Of a stretch of DNA of 37,056 nucleotides, positions 1-9,372 are shown one piece after another. Below the pieces are notes generated by a model. That model was not told the origin of the DNA, searched no databases, and saw only the letters and a program-made list of their open reading frames with translations. A program made the position numbers and the translations under genes. Positions within the stretch are counted from its first letter, which is position 1. Every line of letters starts with the position of its first letter. This DNA is from Bradyrhizobium cytisi (GTDB taxonomy: Bacteria; Pseudomonadota; Alphaproteobacteria; Rhizobiales; Xanthobacteraceae): NCBI RefSeq assembly GCF_008123515.1, contig NZ_VSSR01000022.1:1-37056 (forward strand). The letters are read 5' to 3'.

Positions 1-4
1 TCAG

Positions 5-859
5 ATGGGCGAACGCTCTAGCGGCATGGTGACTGGATTCATCCTTCGCGCGTTGCGCGGTGTGCCTGAGGAATGCCCGAAGTGCGGCTCGCCGCATCTC
101 GGGCCCGAACTGGGCGAAAATTCTGCTGCGCCCGGCGTCCTCTGGGAACGACCGCGCTGCGCCGATTGCGAATGGACCGGCAGGCCAGTCCCGATCCTCG
201 ACCGTGAGGATGGGCAATCCATCATCACTCGTGAGGGCGAAAAATCCGATGAGCACAGCATCATGGCAGTCCCGCTGCGAACGATCCGTAAGCCTGGCGA
301 CCCGCCGATCGAACCGCTGAAAAAAATGGAAACAGGACCACCAGAGCCAGCTGTCTATTTTGCCTACGGATCTAACATGTCGACCGACCGACTGCGCAAG
401 CGTATGCCAAGTTGCAAGCCACTCGGCATTGCCGCCTTGCCGAACCATGCGCTTCGCTTCCACAAGCGGAGCAAGGACAAGTCCGGTAAATGCAACGCAT
501 TTCCTAGTGGCAACGACAATAGTGTGATCGGAGTCCTGTTTGCCTTTGATCCCGCCGAGCGTGCCAAACTAGATGAGGCCGAAGGCGTCGGCAGCGGCTA
601 TGAGCATGCAATGGTCACGGTCATCAACGAGAAAGGTCGGAGGCGGAAGGTCCTTACCTATCTCGCCACCTCCGACTACATCGACGAGAGCCTCAAACCC
701 TATAGCTGGTACAAGGATTTTGTTCTTGCCGGTGGCAAGGAACACGGCTTACCACCGGAGTATATCGCAGAATACATCCAGTCGGTTGAAGCGATCGAAG
801 ATCCCAACAAGACACGCGATAAGAAGCAGCGAGCCACGCTTGGAGATCCCGGGCGTTGA
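5..859 (+). CDS. Gamma-glutamylcyclotransferase-like protein with zinc-ribbon-like N-terminus
   Basis: From about residue 117 the protein carries the YFAYGSNMS signature of the GGCT/AIG2-like fold, followed by an FDPAERAKLDEAEGVG segment containing the acidic residue expected in these cyclotransferases. Family members release 5-oxoproline from gamma-glutamyl amines or act on related substrates; the substrate here cannot be told. The first ~107 residues are extra: they hold two CxxC pairs (CPKCG, CADCEW) that look like a small zinc ribbon. An internal ATG at 328 would give a GGCT domain of normal size, so the long form may be a fusion or an over-extended call. The frame is open to the window edge, so the true start may lie outside. 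The following hairpin separates it from convergent rpoD. Confidence 0.7.
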   Translation: MGERSSGMVTGFILRALRGVPEECPKCGSPHLGPELGENSAAPGVLWERPRCADCEWTGRPVPILDREDGQSIITREGEKSDEHSIMAVPLRTIRKPGDPPIEPLKKMETGPPEPAVYFAYGSNMSTDRLRKRMPSCKPLGIAALPNHALRFHKRSKDKSGKCNAFPSGNDNSVIGVLFAFDPAERAKLDEAEGVGSGYEHAMVTVINEKGRRRKVLTYLATSDYIDESLKPYSWYKDFVLAGGKEHGLPPEYIAEYIQSVEAIEDPNKTRDKKQRATLGDPGR

Positions 860-880
860 AGCTACGGCTTCGGAACGAAT

Positions 881-903
881 GGCCGGCCCGTAACGGACCG
901 GCC
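881..903. terminator. Hairpin between convergent genes
   Basis: GGCCGG and CCGGCC arms with inner CCG/CGG pairing form a strong stem between the ends of the GGCT-like gene and rpoD. There is no good T-run on either strand, so intrinsic termination is uncertain. Confidence 0.45.
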
Positions 904-926
904 TTCCCGATTTGTGAGTAAGTGCT

Positions 927-3062
<2,136 letters not shown>

Positions 3063-3342
3063 CCATTGCTCCTAAACGCGTTTCATGCAGGCGTGCGCGC
3101 GCCCGCGTGAAATCACTTGAACCTGTTGCTCGACGCTCTCGCTTCGTCAGATCTCGACACGGAAAGGGCGGCGCGCACATTTCTCGCCACCCCGACCTTT
3201 CTCTCGCCGGATTTGCCTAACGCTTCGTGAGCCTCTTTGTCGCAGCGGATGCAGGTGAAGTGCCAACAGCTATTGCGCGGATTCATTCCTGACGCGTCTG
3301 TTCTGCCTGCGGCCGCCTGGGGGCCAAAGTGCTACAAGACCG

Positions 3343-3358
3343 TTAAGCCTCGATTAAC
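3343..3358 (+). promoter_or_regulatory. CtrA-type binding site (TTAA-N7-TTAAC)
   Basis: The sequence TTAAGCCTCGATTAAC matches exactly the full CtrA consensus known from Caulobacter and other alphaproteobacteria. It lies about 280 bp upstream of the rpoD start and 78 bp past the dnaG stop. Binding is inferred from the match only. Confidence 0.5.
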
Positions 3359-3369
3359 CCTGTTTTTGC

Positions 3370-3390
3370 CGCCAAACCTTGGATTTGGCG
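3370..3390. other. Hairpin downstream of dnaG
   Basis: CGCCAAA and TTTGGCG form a perfect 7-bp stem with a 7-nt loop, 46 nt past the dnaG stop. On the dnaG strand it is followed by GCAAAAACAG rather than a T-run, so it is more likely a processing or pausing structure than an intrinsic terminator. Confidence 0.4.
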
Positions 3391-3435
3391 AGTCTTTTAG
3401 CGGTGCCTAGCGCGGCCGTCCGCATGATTCTTTCA

Positions 3436-5496
3436 TCACACGCTCTTCTGGAACCGGCCCGACAACTCGCCAAAACCCTCGATCAGGGCCTCGGTGCCGT
3501 CGACCGCGGCCAGCCGGGCCTTGACGTCACGCAGCCACGCCAGATTGGCCTCGCTGGGATCGTCCCCCAAGGCCAGCTCGGCGTCTTTCAGCTCTCTAAG
3601 TAGTGAATGGTACTGCCGATGCAAGGCAACGAGCTGGTGCCAGGTCGCAAGAACGTCATCGCGGGCCGCGCCCTCCCGGGCACCCCACACCGCCGCGGTG
3701 GTGATGCCACCCTCAACTCTTTGAAGAAGCTGCAAAAATCCGCCCTTTTCGATATCGGCCCGCATCTTCTCGGCCTGCACGCCGGGGTCTGGCGAGTGGT
3801 GATGATCGTTGGCGAAAGCCGCGATGATGCCGGCCCTGAGCTTGTGGGCCTCGGGGTGGGCGAACTCCAGGGCCGCGACTTCCTCGAGGTGCTCATGCAG
3901 CAGCCAAGGGTGGTTGATCAGGCTTTGCAGGATCAGGGCCTCGCGGCGGGAGATGGCGCTACGCTGCCCCCGCATGATCGGGCTCGCCGCCAGCTGGGGG
4001 CTCGCCGCCTGGTAGGGGCCGGAGGGGAGCGGGACCGGGCCGGGCGGGCCGCGGCGGCCTCCGCCAAATCCTTGGCCAGATCCTTGCCCAAACCCTTGGC
4101 CGAATCCCTGGCCACCGAATCGATTCGCCTGCCCCCCGCCGCGGGGCTGGAACGAGCGGCCGCCGCCGCCCTGGCGGAAATTGCCCCTGCCAGCAAAGCC
4201 GCCGCGCCCGCCGTCGGGTGCAAACGTCCGCTGGAGCCGCTCGACGAACTCGTTGCGGTAGTAACGCCGGACCACCTCATCACGGATGCCGTTAGACAAT
4301 TCCTTGATGCGCGCTTCCAGCGCCGCACGGCGCTCGGGCGTGGCAAAATTGCCGCCTTCGAGCTCGCGCGACCAAATCATGTCGGCAAGCGGACGCGCCG
4401 CGGCGATCACCTCCTCGATCGCACCGCGCCCGCCGGAGCGCGCGAGATCGTCGGGGTCCTGCCCTTCCGGCAAAAGCGCAAAGCGCAGGCTCTTGCCCGG
4501 CGCAAGAAACGGCAAGGCAAGGTCAGCGGCACGATAAGCGGCCTTCTGTCCGGCGCGATCGCCGTCGAAGCAGAGGATCGGCTCGTCCGCCATCTTCCAG
4601 AGCAGCGCGAGCTGGTTTTCGGTCAGCGCAGTTCCGAGCGGCGCGACGGCGCCTGGGAAACCCGCCGTGACCATGGCGATGACGTCGACATAGCCCTCGA
4701 CCACGATCAGTGCGCTGCCGTCGTGGGTGGCCTTGCGCGCGGTCTGGTGATTGTAGAGATTGTCGCCCTTGTGGAAGAGCGGCGTCTCCGGCGAGTTCAG
4801 GTACTTGGCCGGAACGTCCTTCTCCAGCGCGCGTCCGCCGAAGGCGATGACGCGGCCGCGCAAATCGGTGATCGGAAACATCACGCGATCACGGAAGCGA
4901 TCGTAGGGCACGGGAATGTCGTTGCCGGCCACGAGCAGCCCGGTCTCGATCATGTCCTCGACGGACACGCCGAGCTTGCCGAGATGCTCTTTCAGCGCGA
5001 AACGCTCGGGCGGCGGCGGCGCATAGCCCAGCCGAAACTGCAATTGCGTCGCCGGCGAGATCGCACGATCGGCGAGATAGCCGCGCGCTTTCGCGCCGAC
5101 GCGCGAGGCCAGCGTCTCCGCGAAGAATTTCGCGGCAAGCTCCATCACGTCATGCAGCGTGCGCCGCCGCTGCTCGTGCCGGGCGGCATCCGGCGTGACC
5201 GCCGGCAGCGGCAGGCCGGCCTGGCTTGCGAGCCGCTCGACGGCTTCGGCAAACGGCAGGCCGTCGGTCTCCATCACGAAGTTGATGATGTCGCCGTGCT
5301 TGCCGGAGGAGAAGTCGTGATAAAAGCCCTTCTGGTCGTTGACGTAGAAGGACGGCGTCTTTTCTTGCTGGAACGGCGACAGCCCCTTCCACTCCCGCCC
5401 CGCCTTCTTCAGCTTGACGCGCTTGCCCACGACCTCGGAGACCGAAAGCCGGGAACGAAGCTCGTCGAGGAATTGGGGCGTGAAGCGCACGGCCAT
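3436..5496 (-). CDS. dnaG: DNA primase DnaG
   Basis: Primase makes the RNA primers for chromosome replication and docks on DnaB helicase through its C-terminus. The start MAVRFTPQFLDELRSRL at 5496 fits the family; an upstream in-frame extension of 81 residues looks non-coding. The N-terminal module keeps the fold sequence KTPSFYVNDQKGFYHDFSSG, but the four zinc ligands (Cys40, His43, Cys61, Cys64 in E. coli) are Ser40, Gln43, Asp61 and Ser64. The TOPRIM domain has VVEGYVDVIAM (Glu near 265) and CFDGDRAGQ (near 310). Residues about 425-489 form a glycine-rich RGG/FGQG linker before the helicase-binding domain. Length is 686 aa. rpoD follows on the same strand. Confidence 0.97.
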   Translation of the reverse strand: MAVRFTPQFLDELRSRLSVSEVVGKRVKLKKAGREWKGLSPFQQEKTPSFYVNDQKGFYHDFSSGKHGDIINFVMETDGLPFAEAVERLASQAGLPLPAVTPDAARHEQRRRTLHDVMELAAKFFAETLASRVGAKARGYLADRAISPATQLQFRLGYAPPPPERFALKEHLGKLGVSVEDMIETGLLVAGNDIPVPYDRFRDRVMFPITDLRGRVIAFGGRALEKDVPAKYLNSPETPLFHKGDNLYNHQTARKATHDGSALIVVEGYVDVIAMVTAGFPGAVAPLGTALTENQLALLWKMADEPILCFDGDRAGQKAAYRAADLALPFLAPGKSLRFALLPEGQDPDDLARSGGRGAIEEVIAAARPLADMIWSRELEGGNFATPERRAALEARIKELSNGIRDEVVRRYYRNEFVERLQRTFAPDGGRGGFAGRGNFRQGGGGRSFQPRGGGQANRFGGQGFGQGFGQGSGQGFGGGRRGPPGPVPLPSGPYQAASPQLAASPIMRGQRSAISRREALILQSLINHPWLLHEHLEEVAALEFAHPEAHKLRAGIIAAFANDHHHSPDPGVQAEKMRADIEKGGFLQLLQRVEGGITTAAVWGAREGAARDDVLATWHQLVALHRQYHSLLRELKDAELALGDDPSEANLAWLRDVKARLAAVDGTEALIEGFGELSGRFQKSV

Positions 5497-5535
5497 GTGT
5501 AGCGCAATCCAGAGTGAGTCGGGCGAAGGATCAGG

Positions 5536-5564
5536 GATATAGGTGCGGCCAGCCCAGAAGTCAG
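5536..5564 (-). promoter_or_regulatory. Candidate dnaG promoter
   Basis: On the minus strand CTGACT (5564-5559), a 17-nt spacer and TATATC (5541-5536) form a moderate sigma-70 promoter. The predicted start near 5529 gives a leader of about 33 nt before the dnaG ATG. Confidence 0.45.
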
Positions 5565-5703
5565 GTTTGTCAGGGTTATGCGGGTTATTCGACCTATGCA
5601 CAGGGCGGGAAATCTCTCGCGAAACGAAATCCCTACCCGGGGTTCCTAGACTACCCGCCCATGGAGCAATCAGTTTCGACCTTTCCCGGCGGGACCGGGA
5701 TTG

Positions 5704-5732
5704 TTGACATACAACGATTACATTTGTATATA
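5704..5732 (+). promoter_or_regulatory. brnTA promoter with internal operator palindrome
   Basis: TTGACA (5704-5709), exactly 17 nt, then TATATA (5727-5732) is close to the ideal sigma-70 promoter. An inverted repeat ATACAA/TTGTAT (5709-5714 and 5724-5729) sits in the spacer and touches both boxes. BrnT-BrnA modules are known to repress themselves through DNA-binding BrnA, so this palindrome is the natural operator. Confidence 0.7.
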
Positions 5733-5821
5733 CACGCACACGATGAAGTCGCGGCTACGGCTTCAGACGTCATAGCAAACCTCATGCGCGGCAAAATGCG
5801 GTGTCATTTGGACAATTTGCC

Positions 5822-6148
5822 ATGACGGAAGATTTGCAGTTGCTGTTCGCGAGCGTTCGCGACTTCGAATGGGATCCAAAGAAGCGCGCGACAAACCTGC
5901 GCATTCACGGCATCGACTTCGAAGACGCGCGCGGAATTCTCGACGGCCATACCTTCATCCGCCGGTCGGATCGCAATGACGAAGTCAGGTACCAAATCTT
6001 CGGTTACATCGACGGGCGGGAAGTCGCGGTCGCCTGTGCGATCCGCGGGACGGTCTGCCGGTTCATCTCGGTCCGGCGTGCGCGGGAAGACGAACGGCAG
6101 AAATACTACAATCGTTTCAAGGGACTCCCCGAGGAAGGGGAAGACTGA
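5822..6148 (+). CDS. brnT: BrnT family ribonuclease toxin
   Basis: The protein has the BrnT (DUF497) pattern: FEWDPKKRATNLRIHGIDF near the N-terminus, a central VRYQIFGYIDGREVAV strand pair, and the C-terminal ISVRRAREDERQKYYNRF segment. BrnT toxins are small RelE-like ribonucleases that stop growth by cleaving RNA and are neutralised by BrnA. As in other brnTA modules, the toxin gene comes first. ATG 5822 was chosen because it places FEWD about 16 residues in; an in-frame GTG at 5801 would add seven residues. Neither start has a clear Shine-Dalgarno sequence. The promoter/operator at 5704-5732 leaves a leader of about 83 nt. The 3' end overlaps the antitoxin gene by about 71 nt in another frame. 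Confidence 0.85.
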   Translation: MTEDLQLLFASVRDFEWDPKKRATNLRIHGIDFEDARGILDGHTFIRRSDRNDEVRYQIFGYIDGREVAVACAIRGTVCRFISVRRAREDERQKYYNRFKGLPEEGED

Positions 6149-6404
6149 CTGGGCTCGCGTCGACGCGCTGACCGACGAAGACATCGCCGAGGCTGTCGCC
6201 AACGACCCCGATGCGGTGCCGATCGATATCGACTGGTCGGATGCCGTGCTGGTGATGCCGCCGAGGAAGAAGGCGATCTCCATCCGGCTCGACGAGGACG
6301 TGCTCGATTTCTTCAAACGCGAGGGCGAGGGCTATCAGCGGCGCATGAATGCGGTGCTGCGCTCCTACATGCAGCAGAAGTCGAAGCCGAAGAAGCGGGC
6401 TTGA
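6078..6404 (+). CDS. brnA: BrnA family antitoxin
   Basis: The segment TDWARVDALTDEDIAEAV and the C-terminal KKAISIRLDEDVLDFFKREGEGYQRRMN are typical of BrnA. These antitoxins bind BrnT through the N-terminal part and DNA through a C-terminal ribbon-helix-helix-like region. Codons upstream of TDWARVD (RNTTIVSRDSP) also look like BrnA, which argues for the GTG at 6078 and a 71-nt overlap with brnT; GTG 6036 and ATG 5976 are less likely because they run deeper into brnT. The product would be about 108 aa. The lysine-rich tail (QQKSKPKKRA) suits a DNA-binding protein. The gene is co-transcribed with the toxin. Confidence 0.82.
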   Translation: MRGKTNGRNTTIVSRDSPRKGKTDWARVDALTDEDIAEAVANDPDAVPIDIDWSDAVLVMPPRKKAISIRLDEDVLDFFKREGEGYQRRMNAVLRSYMQQKSKPKKRA

Positions 6405-6475
6405 TCCGGGGCAAAACCTCCGAATGCTGGTGACGGAGCCCTTGAACCCAGCCCGGTTCCACGCTTCCATAGGCC

Positions 6476-7039
6476 ATGTTCAGGACCTTTCGGGGTGGCC
6501 AGAGCGGGGGCTGGCGCGTGACCTCGATGTCGCCAGTGACAGGCGAGCCCCTGCCCTTCATGCCGGCGCTGTCGGTCAACGACAGCGACGCCGTCTCGTT
6601 GCCGCTGGTGCCCTCGCGCAATGCCTGGCGCCTCGTTGGTGTGCCGAGCAGCCTGCGCTACACCGAGCGCGCCGAGAAGCAGCAGCTCGTGAGCATGCAG
6701 GCCGGCCTCGGCCGACCGGAGGCAACCAGCGCGGCGCTGATCCCGATCCGCAAATCGCAGGCCTGGTGGGAGCTGACGCAGGAAGAGCGGCGCAAGATCT
6801 TTGAAGACATATCGCACCACATCGCGGGCAGTCTTCGTTTTCTGCCCGCGATCGCGCGCCAGCTCTATCACTGCCGCGACCTCGGCGAGCCCTTCGATTT
6901 CCTGACCTGGTTCGAGTTCGCGCCCACCCACGCTTCGCTGTTCGAGGAGCTGGTCGGCATGCTCAGGCGGACCGAAGAATGGACCTATGTCGAGCGCGAG
7001 GTCGACATCCGCTTGGTAAAGGAAGTGCTGTCGGCCTAG
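6476..7039 (+). CDS. Short, dimer-type chlorite dismutase family heme protein
   Basis: At 187 aa, with LGRPEATSAALIPIRKS and FDFLTWFEFAP, this matches the short lineage of chlorite dismutases known from Nitrobacter winogradskyi (about 183 aa, dimeric). Family enzymes bind heme b and split chlorite into chloride and O2. Two residues needed for this are present at the right spacing: His115 in SHHIAG as proximal heme ligand and Arg128 in PAIARQ, 13 residues on, as the distal catalytic arginine. No perchlorate or chlorate reductase genes lie nearby, so its natural role is uncertain; chlorite detoxification or another heme reaction are both possible. No signal peptide is seen. The stop overlaps the stop of the convergent GGCT-like gene within one CTAG. 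Confidence 0.88.
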   Translation: MFRTFRGGQSGGWRVTSMSPVTGEPLPFMPALSVNDSDAVSLPLVPSRNAWRLVGVPSSLRYTERAEKQQLVSMQAGLGRPEATSAALIPIRKSQAWWELTQEERRKIFEDISHHIAGSLRFLPAIARQLYHCRDLGEPFDFLTWFEFAPTHASLFEELVGMLRRTEEWTYVEREVDIRLVKEVLSA

Positions 7040-7434
7040 TGGTCGAGAAAACGACCGGACTCGATGCGGGGCAGGTCCGTCACCGGCCAATTGTAGACGT
7101 AGGTCCAGGCCGGCGCAGTCGTGCCGTCCGCGCCGGTCACGTCGATCAGCTGGCGCAAATATTCCGTCGGCTCCGGAAAGCCCTCGCCACAGGCCTCGTA
7201 CATGTCGAGCTCGCGCAGGAGCTCGTCGCCTGCGCGCAGTTGAAAAAGCTCACCGTGCGCAAGGTCGGACGGCGCGTCGGACAGCAGCAATCCCGGGTAA
7301 TGCTTCACCAGCACGAGCCGGCCGCGGCAGCTCGCTTCGCCCAGAAAATCCGCATGCTGCGCCAGCAGCCGCGCCATCGGGTGGTCGAAGCCGCGCATCA
7401 GGGTGCCGTAGACGAAGAGACGATCGGAGGTCAT
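7036..7434 (-). CDS. Gamma-glutamylcyclotransferase (AIG2-like) family protein
   Basis: The 132-aa protein begins with LFVYGTLMRGFDHPMARLL, the substrate-binding YGTL(M) loop of AIG2/GGCT-fold proteins. A GELFQL strand and an acidic ELDMYEACGEGFP segment supply the likely catalytic carboxylate. Members open or close gamma-glutamyl linkages; the substrate here is unknown. It is unlike the longer GGCT-like gene at the window start and lacks the zinc-ribbon extension. It converges on the chlorite dismutase gene with a 4-bp stop overlap. Confidence 0.83.
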   Translation of the reverse strand: MTSDRLFVYGTLMRGFDHPMARLLAQHADFLGEASCRGRLVLVKHYPGLLLSDAPSDLAHGELFQLRAGDELLRELDMYEACGEGFPEPTEYLRQLIDVTGADGTTAPAWTYVYNWPVTDLPRIESGRFLDH

Positions 7435-7457
7435 GGGGCTCTATAAACTCTCCACGC

Positions 7458-7545
7458 CGTCATTGCGAGGAGCTGTTGCGACGAAGCAATCCAGACTATC
7501 GCCGTTGGAAAGACCCTGGATTGCTTCGCTTCGCTCGCAATGACG
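7458..7545. repeat. Palindromic intergenic repeat (CGTCATTGCGA family)
   Basis: Arms beginning CGTCATTGCGAG and ending CTCGCAATGACG, with inner arms GAAGCAATCCAG and CTGGATTGCTTC, form an 88-bp imperfect inverted repeat. It resembles multicopy palindromic elements that I recall from rhizobial genomes. It lies between two minus-strand genes. Confidence 0.75.
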
Positions 7546-7561
7546 AAGGAGACAGCTGTAT

Positions 7562-8473
7562 TTACAAGACCTCCGCTGCCAGCTCCGCGCCGCTGCGTTG
7601 CTCGTCCGAGATCACCTTGATGCTGACGTCCATGACGTCGAAGGCGTCCTGGGTGCCGATATAGATGCCGTGCAGCGGGATCGCCTGGCGCGGGTCGCGG
7701 GCGACCGCGACACGGATGAGATCGCGGGTGCCGACGATGCCGTTGGTCGGATCGAACTCGATCCAGCCCGCGCTCGGCAGATAGACCTGCACCCAGGCAT
7801 GGGTCGAGCCGCCGCCGACATGGTGCTGCGCGATGTCTTCGGGCACGAAGATGTAGCCGGAGACGAAGCGTGCGGCGATGCCGAGCCGGCGCAGCGCCTC
7901 GATCATGAACAGCGCATAGTCGCGGCAGGTGCCGGTGCCCCCCTGCAGCGTATCGAACGGGGCTTGCGTGCCCGGCTGGTGACGCCTGCGATATTTGAAC
8001 TGCTTGCGGATGGCGTGCGTGATGCGGCTCAAGATCTTGAAGGTCGGCGACGGCACGTCATGGTCGAGAAAGCCGCGCGCCCATTGCGCGATCTTGCCGT
8101 CGGGATCGGGATATTGCGGCGTCATGTACTGGACGAGATCGGGCAATTCCGCCTCGTCATAGACGAAGGGATAGAAGTAAGCGGGATCGTCCGGCGTCAG
8201 CGCGAATTCCTCGGCCGGGGTGTGCTCGACGGTGACGTGCCAGTCGAAGATCAGACGGTCCGCGCGCTCGTCGAAATCAGCGATCGCGACCGAATTGCCG
8301 AACACGTCGTGGATCCAGCGCAGCGACAGCGGCTCCGGCGAGATTTCGAGCCTGGAGGCGAGCACGCGCAGATCATGGCCGTCGCTTGGACGCAGCATGA
8401 ACCTGTGCTCACCGAAGGCCACCGGACGATTGTAGCGATATTCGGTCTTGTGATGAATCGTCAGCAGCGGCAT
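7562..8473 (-). CDS. Transglutaminase-like cysteine peptidase family protein
   Basis: The N-terminus (MPLLTIHHKTEYRYNRPV) is the beta-rich bacterial transglutaminase-like N domain. The core follows with the catalytic triad in order: Cys in GTGTCRDYA (near residue 180), His in STHAWVQVY (near 224) and Asp in FDPTNG (near 243). Such proteins are usually cytoplasmic cysteine peptidases or amide-processing enzymes, and their substrates are mostly unknown. ATG 8473 was chosen because it starts the conserved domain; an ATG at 8560 would add 29 residues that look unrelated. With the 8473 start, the promoter region lies between it and the divergent N-formylglutamate amidohydrolase gene. Confidence 0.88.
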   Translation of the reverse strand: MPLLTIHHKTEYRYNRPVAFGEHRFMLRPSDGHDLRVLASRLEISPEPLSLRWIHDVFGNSVAIADFDERADRLIFDWHVTVEHTPAEEFALTPDDPAYFYPFVYDEAELPDLVQYMTPQYPDPDGKIAQWARGFLDHDVPSPTFKILSRITHAIRKQFKYRRRHQPGTQAPFDTLQGGTGTCRDYALFMIEALRRLGIAARFVSGYIFVPEDIAQHHVGGGSTHAWVQVYLPSAGWIEFDPTNGIVGTRDLIRVAVARDPRQAIPLHGIYIGTQDAFDVMDVSIKVISDEQRSGAELAAEVL

Positions 8474-8565
8474 CGTCGGGAGATCATGGTGATTTTGGGC
8501 AGACCCATCTATAGCGATTCGTTGCCCAATTTCCGGGGCGACTGCTTTTTCCATAGGCAATCAGG

Positions 8566-9372
8566 ATGGCTTTAGACACAGCCGAGGCAACGGATCAACT
8601 CCTTGGCGAAGGCGATATTCCGCCAGTGCATGAGGTGAATGCAGCTGGCACATCACCCTTCCTGCTCACATCGGACCATTACGGCCGCATCCTGCCGCGC
8701 TCGCTCGGCGATCTCGGCATCCCGGAAAGCGAGCTTGTCAGGCACATCGCCTGGGACATCGGCATTGCCGGCGTTGCCGAGCGGATGGGGGAGATGCTGG
8801 ATGCCCATCTGATCGCACAGCGATATTCGCGTCTCGTGATTGACTGCAACCGGCCGCCGGGCCTGCCGAGCTCGATCCCCGTGATATCGGAGGCGACGGC
8901 GATCCCGCGCAACGAGGGCATTCCGGACAGCGAGCGCGCGGCACGGCGGCGCGAGATCTTCGAGCCCTATCATCATCGCATCGACACGGTGATCAACAGC
9001 CGGATACACGCAAAGCGGCCCACCGTGCTGGTGTCGCTGCACAGCTTCACGCCTGTTTATGCCGGCGTCGCGCGGCCCTGGCACATTGGGGCGCTCTACA
9101 ATCGTGACACCGTGCTGCCGAAGCTGCTGTTGAAACATCTGCGCGCAGAGGGCGATCTCGTCGTCGGCGATAATGAGCCCTATGCGGTGAGCGATCTAAG
9201 CGATTACACCATTCCCGTCCACGGCGAGGCCCGCGGCCTCGTCAACACCGGCATCGAGATCCGCCAGGATCTGATCGCGGATCAACCCGGCCAGCAGCAA
9301 TGGGCGGAGCGGCTGGCAAGGATCTTTGCGGAGATCGAGATGGAGTTGAAGCCGGAGCTGTTTGTCGACTAG
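8566..9372 (+). CDS. N-formylglutamate amidohydrolase family protein
   Basis: The protein matches the N-formylglutamate deformylase family (HutG type) over its length. Visible blocks are LLTSDHYGRILPRSLGDLGI, RLVIDCNRPP, VLVSLHSFTPVYAGVARPWH and GDNEPY. The family uses a zinc site to remove formyl groups from N-formylglutamate in histidine breakdown. No other hut genes are present, so a different amide substrate is possible. The 268-aa length is normal. It is divergent from the transglutaminase gene, and its stop overlaps that of the DUF3592 gene in a shared CTAG. Confidence 0.85.
   Translation: MALDTAEATDQLLGEGDIPPVHEVNAAGTSPFLLTSDHYGRILPRSLGDLGIPESELVRHIAWDIGIAGVAERMGEMLDAHLIAQRYSRLVIDCNRPPGLPSSIPVISEATAIPRNEGIPDSERAARRREIFEPYHHRIDTVINSRIHAKRPTVLVSLHSFTPVYAGVARPWHIGALYNRDTVLPKLLLKHLRAEGDLVVGDNEPYAVSDLSDYTIPVHGEARGLVNTGIEIRQDLIADQPGQQQWAERLARIFAEIEMELKPELFVD

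Larger units (their letters stand above)
3063..3435 (-). other. dnaG-rpoD intergenic leader
   Basis: This 373-nt stretch without a gene separates dnaG from rpoD. It holds a CtrA-type direct repeat and a perfect 7-bp hairpin (CGCCAAA/TTTGGCG, 3370-3390). No convincing sigma-70 promoter was picked out, although its length suggests rpoD has its own promoter here. Confidence 0.5.
5497..5821. other. Divergent intergenic region between dnaG and brnT
   Basis: This 325-nt region carries a likely dnaG promoter on the minus strand and the near-consensus brnTA promoter/operator on the plus strand. The middle (about 5570-5700) holds nothing recognised. Confidence 0.5.

Noticed and set aside
3607..5502. 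Long plus-strand open frame over dnaG
   Set aside because: It is an antisense shadow of dnaG made by high GC third positions; no domain is recognised.
5497..5739. 81-codon in-frame N-terminal extension of dnaG
   Set aside because: It has no primase similarity and runs across the likely dnaG promoter and the brnTA promoter; MAVRF at 5496 matches the family start.
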